64,000 bases of DNA. Origin: Deroplatys truncata. Its lineage: Eukaryota > Arthropoda > Insecta > Mantodea > Mantidae. The stretch spans positions 162,263,052 to 162,327,051 of the forward strand of contig CM060977.1 in the NCBI GenBank assembly GCA_030765065.1, written 5' to 3'. Each line of letters starts with the position of its first letter. Position 1 is the stretch's first letter. The position numbers and the translations under genes are program-made. Below the pieces are notes generated by a model that saw only the letters and a list, made by a program, of their open reading frames with translations, made no database searches and was not told the DNA's origin. Below, in pieces: positions 60,662 through 64,000 of this stretch.

Positions 60662-60990
60662 ATTCGCACTTCAGTAGGATAACATTTGTCTAAAGTATAC
60701 ATCAATATGTAAAAAAATAACGTCCAGGATGTAGTCTGAGCGAGGATCTGCAGAAAGAAGTTTAATAGTCTATTCACTGATTCTTTACCTCAAAGCAGAT
60801 ACCTACAGCAAGTTTCAAATAATTTCCAGCAGGATAGCAGTTGTCAAAAGCATGCATCACTGTATTAAAAAAATATGTGTAAATAATGTCTAGATTGTAC
60901 TCTGTGTGATTTCGTGCAGAAAGAACTTTAATACCCCTTGCAGTGATTCTCCACATCGAAGTATATACCTACAAGAAGTTGCAAATAATG
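60662..60990 (+). repeat. Diverged tandem duplication downstream of the right gene
   Basis: The block from GATAACATTTGTCTAAAGTA to TTTCAAATAATTTCCAGCAG (60679-60833) is repeated in diverged form at 60834-60990 (ATAGCAGTTGTCAAAAGCAT to GTTGCAAATAATG). The shared internal landmarks are TGCAGAAAGAA-TTTAATA and the AAGTATATACCTACA-type motif. The first copy is inside the outer arm; the second is outside the visible pairing. Confidence 0.6.
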
Positions 60991-61700
60991 TGAATGTGTG
61001 TTACAGGAATGCCCAGCTGAATGTAAATGAAGAGGAAGAACGAGATAGCTTAAAACATCATAAACAGAAATGTGATAGGAACATTCTCAACACCTCCCAG
61101 TAACCTCAATCAATGAAGAATTGCACCAGCGCGGAACATACATGGAAAAAACATCCGCGTGTGTAGAATATAACAATAATATATATATATATATATAAAT
61201 TATGTACTCATTATTACTGCTATACCAGCCTATACCATTGATTTCATAAATAATTTCATAATTGTTTAAGGAGAATGCCTATCTTAAAAACATTGATGCT
61301 ACATGAAATCTAAACAAAAAGATTATTGAACTATTACTGAAAGAGACTTGAATAAATGGGAATCTAGAAGCCAGAACCATCTTAATATTGGGCTGTATGA
61401 TATGAGGTGTATAAAAAGATTAATAAAAAATGAGGTCTATGTAATATAAACAACATTTATTTTTTATAAACATTTTCCTATTACATTCCTATACAAAAAA
61501 CATACATATTTCCTAAAGACAAAGGTGATAGTCTAGACATTCTAAAACACTCAGTTATATAATCATATACATCACACAGAAAGAGACCTACATTATCCAT
61601 AAAAAACTAAACATCTCAAGAATGTCTGGATGATGTATTTATAAGTACAAGGTTTTGATATTTCAAAGTTCCTGTTAACCATGACTGTAATTGATTAACA
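60991..61700. other. AT-rich intergenic stretch
   Basis: Contains an (AT)n run at 61173-61196 and, on the minus strand near 61460-61470, an AATAAA that may be the poly(A) signal of the gene at 61717-62184. Nothing else is recognised. Confidence 0.5.
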
Positions 61701-61716
61701 CAATTTCTCGATCCTG

Positions 61717-62184
61717 TCATGCTATAACTTTAGAAGCTTTCAGCTTACTTATAATCTCCTCAATCTCTTGTGTGTGACTATTATTACCAGCATTCCTCGA
61801 TGCAATTAGTAACCTCAATATATTTACTAGTCTATTTGGATTTTCAAGCGTAGATATCACTGAATCATCATCATATGAAGATTTCATATTCTCGCGACTC
61901 CCGCTGTTTCCAGATTTTTCACCATCAGTAGTCTCCAGTGAAGGACAGAGGCTTGATCCGGTATAACATCCCCCTCTATACATCTTCGGATCTTCGAGTG
62001 TAGGAGAGAGAGTCGATCCAGTATAACATGTTGCTCTATGAAGCTTATATCTTGACAAAGAACGATTCTTAAAAATCCGCTCGCATATACAGCATCTAAT
62101 GACGTGTTTTCCTCCATGTGTAATGTATGAAAAATTGAGTTTCTCATCCGCTAGTTGCACAGATTTTCTCCGGCAGGAGCTCAT
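61717..62184 (-). CDS. Small zinc-finger-like protein (155 aa), probable gene
   Basis: The frame starts ATGAGCTCCTGCCGG. Residues about 30-52 read CCICERIFKNRSLSRYKLHR followed by ATC, a C-x2-C...H-x3-C arrangement compatible with a single C2HC-type finger. A duplicated motif follows (CYTGSTLSPTLEDPK / CYTGSSLCPSLET), then an acidic Ser-rich part, and a C-terminal helical segment (EIEEIISKLKASK). Upstream lies a pyrimidine-rich TTTCTTTTAG, which could be an intron acceptor, so the true start may lie in an earlier exon. A poly(A) signal is about 250 nt downstream. The family is not identified, and DNA or RNA binding is an inference from the finger pattern. Confidence 0.45.
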   Translation of the reverse strand: MSSCRRKSVQLADEKLNFSYITHGGKHVIRCCICERIFKNRSLSRYKLHRATCYTGSTLSPTLEDPKMYRGGCYTGSSLCPSLETTDGEKSGNSGSRENMKSSYDDDSVISTLENPNRLVNILRLLIASRNAGNNSHTQEIEEIISKLKASKVIA

Positions 62185-62324
62185 GCTAAAACTAAAAGAA
62201 ATTAAATGAATACAGGAATGCTAACGCTCGAAGGAATTAAAAGCGAATGAATGAATTCATAACACGCAGCTATGTATATATCGAGTGTGAGGACGCCGGA
62301 GGGAATCGCAATCTTCGCATAGCA

Positions 62325-62515
62325 GCGGGAAAGGATGCTCTCTGGAAACATTTGTGGAGATGGAGGCTCTCAACAGAACATGGCGAATGCGAGCATGGAA
62401 AAAGGATGCTCTCTGGGAACATTCGTGGAAAAAGGATGCTCTCAACAGAACATAACGAGTGCGAGCATGGAAAAAGGATGCTCTCTGGAAACGTTTGTGG
62501 AAAAGGCTGCGTAAC
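62325..62515 (+). repeat. Imperfect short tandem repeats (AAAGGATGCTCTC motif)
   Basis: Repeated AAAAGGATGCTCTCTGGAAA, CATTTGTGGA and CTCAACAGAACAT...GAGCATGG words in four to five imperfect copies lead into the 21-bp array. Confidence 0.75.
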
Positions 62516-62519
62516 AACC

Positions 62520-64000
62520 TGATTGCGCTATGTAACAAAGGAATCACGCTATGTAACAAAGGAATCACGCTATGTAACAAAGGAATCACGCTATGTAACA
62601 AAGGAATCACACTATGTAACAAAGGAATCACGCTATGTAACAAAGGAATCGCGCTATGTAACAAAGGAATCGCGGTATGTAACAAAGGAATCACGCCATG
62701 TAACAAAGGAATCACTCTATGTAACGAAGGAATCACGCTATGTAACAAAGGAATCACTCTATGTAACAAGGGAATCACGCTATGTAACAAAGGAATCACG
62801 CTATGTAACAAAGGAATCACTCTATGTAACAAAGGAATCACGCTATGTAACAAAGGAATCACGCTATGTAACAAAGAAATCACGCTATGTAACAAAGGAA
62901 TCACGCTATGTAACAAAGGAATCACGCTATGTAACAAAGGAATCACGCTATGTAACAAAGAAATCACGCTATATAACAAATGAATCACGCTATGTAACAA
63001 AGGAATTACGCTATGTAACAAAGGAATCACGCTATGTAACAAAGGAATCACGCTATGTAACAAAGGAATCGCGCTATGTAACAAAGGAATCGCGCTATGT
63101 AACAAAGAAATCACTCTATGTAACAAAGGAATTACTCTATGTAACAAAGGAATCACGCTATGTAACAAAGGAATCACGCCATGTAACAAAGGAATCACGC
63201 TATGTAACAAAGGAATCACGCTATGTAACAAAGAAATCACGCTATGTAACAAAGGAATCACGCTATGTAACAAAGGAATCCCGCTATGTAACTTAGGAAT
63301 CACGCTATGTAACAAAGGAATCACGCTATGTAACAAAGGAATCGCGCTATGTAACAAAGGAATCACGCTATGTAACAAAGGAATCACGCCATGTAACAAA
63401 GGAATCACGCCGTGTAACAAAGGAATCACGCTCTGTAACAAAGGAATCACGCTATGTAACAAAGGAATCACGCTATGTAACAAAGGAATCACCCTATGTA
63501 ACAAAGGAATCACGCTATGTAACAAAGGAATCGCGGTATGTAACAAAGGAATCCCGGTATGTAACAAAGGAATCACGCTATGTAACAAAGGAATCACGCT
63601 ATGTAACAAAGGAATCACGCTATGTAACAAAGGAATCCCGCTATGTAACAAAGGAATCGCGCTATGTAACAAAGGAATCACGGTATGTAACAAAGGAATC
63701 ACGCTATGTAACAAAGGAATCGCGCTATGTAACAAAGGAATCACGGTATGTAACAAAGGAATCGCGCTATGTAACAAAGGAATCAGGTATGTAACAAAGG
63801 AATCCGCTATGTAACAAAGGAATCACGCTATGTAACAAAGGAATCGCGCTATGTAACAAAGGAATCACGGTATGTAACAAAAGGAATCACGGTATGTAAC
63901 AAAGGAATCACGCTATGTAACAAAGGAATCGTGCTATGTAACAAAGGAATCACGGTATGTAACAAAGGAATCGCGCTATGTAACAAAGGAATCACGGTAT
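62520..64000 (+). repeat. 21-bp minisatellite, at least 70 units, runs off the window
   Basis: Nearly perfect 21-bp periodicity of CGCTATGTAACAAAGGAATC plus A. Since 21 is divisible by 3 and the unit lacks stops in several frames, long frames such as 62257-63777 on the minus strand (a repeating LLHSVIP) are open by construction. A few units near 63780-63890 have one-base indels. Confidence 0.97.

Larger units (their letters stand above)
54794..60839. repeat. Outer inverted duplication, right arm
   Basis: Reverse complement of 1-6071. From inside out it contains the GC-box region (54794-55030), the degenerate repeat cluster (55300-57450), the split family C repeat and the two-exon gene. The visible pairing ends at 60839 only because its partner reaches base 1 of the window. 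Confidence 0.95.

Noticed and set aside
62257-63777. 506-codon minus-strand open frame of repeating LLHSVIP
   Set aside because: It is generated by a 21-bp tandem repeat without stops; other frames are open over the same array, and no domain or start context supports a gene.
62520-64000. Telomeric repeat
   Set aside because: The 21-bp unit contains no TTAGG- or TTAGGG-type telomere motif.

Overview
The window is eukaryotic and animal-like, most probably arthropod. It has intron-bearing genes with TATA/Inr promoters, a Tc1 and a mariner element, tRNA-derived SINEs with long target duplications, MITE-like repeats and long satellite arrays. No bacterial operons, rRNA genes or CRISPR arrays are visible. 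No species can be named from the sequence alone.

The layout is two nested palindromes. (1) An outer inverted duplication of about 6 kb (1-6071 against 54794-60839) carries a copy of the same small two-exon gene in each arm, plus a copy of a 0.8-kb MITE-like repeat that has itself received a 0.9-kb block of exon-like sequence. (2) Between the arms lies a 14.6-kb stretch on the left and a 2.1-kb stretch on the right. They hold a probable multi-exon host gene on the minus strand, one exon of which is interrupted by a Tc1 element, together with a mariner relic, SINEs and MITEs. (3) A 32,018-bp element sits at 20632-52649. It is almost entirely one imperfect palindrome, inserted into a SINE with a perfect 6-bp target duplication (GCGGGT). 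Its ends read 5'-AGTAGT...ACTACT-3'. From each end inward it has a 50-bp-stem terminal hairpin, promoter-like CCAAT/ERSE modules, a 142-bp satellite array (about 59 units left, 104 right), a spacer with a splice-donor motif, a 76-bp minisatellite, and a core with a broken piece of protein-primed DNA polymerase B. A 57-bp-stem hairpin lies at the centre. The 6-bp duplication, the AG...CT ends with a repeated terminal trinucleotide and the polymerase relic together point to a non-autonomous Polinton/Maverick derivative. I treat it as a fossil: it carries no intact Polinton gene.

The right flank (60840-64000) holds a probable small zinc-finger-like gene on the minus strand and the start of a 21-bp minisatellite of at least 70 units that runs off the window.

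Inferred order of events: outer inverted duplication; SINE, MITE, mariner and Tc1 insertions in the spacer; then insertion of the giant palindromic element into a SINE that already carried a MITE. The satellite arrays of the two arms have since changed length independently.
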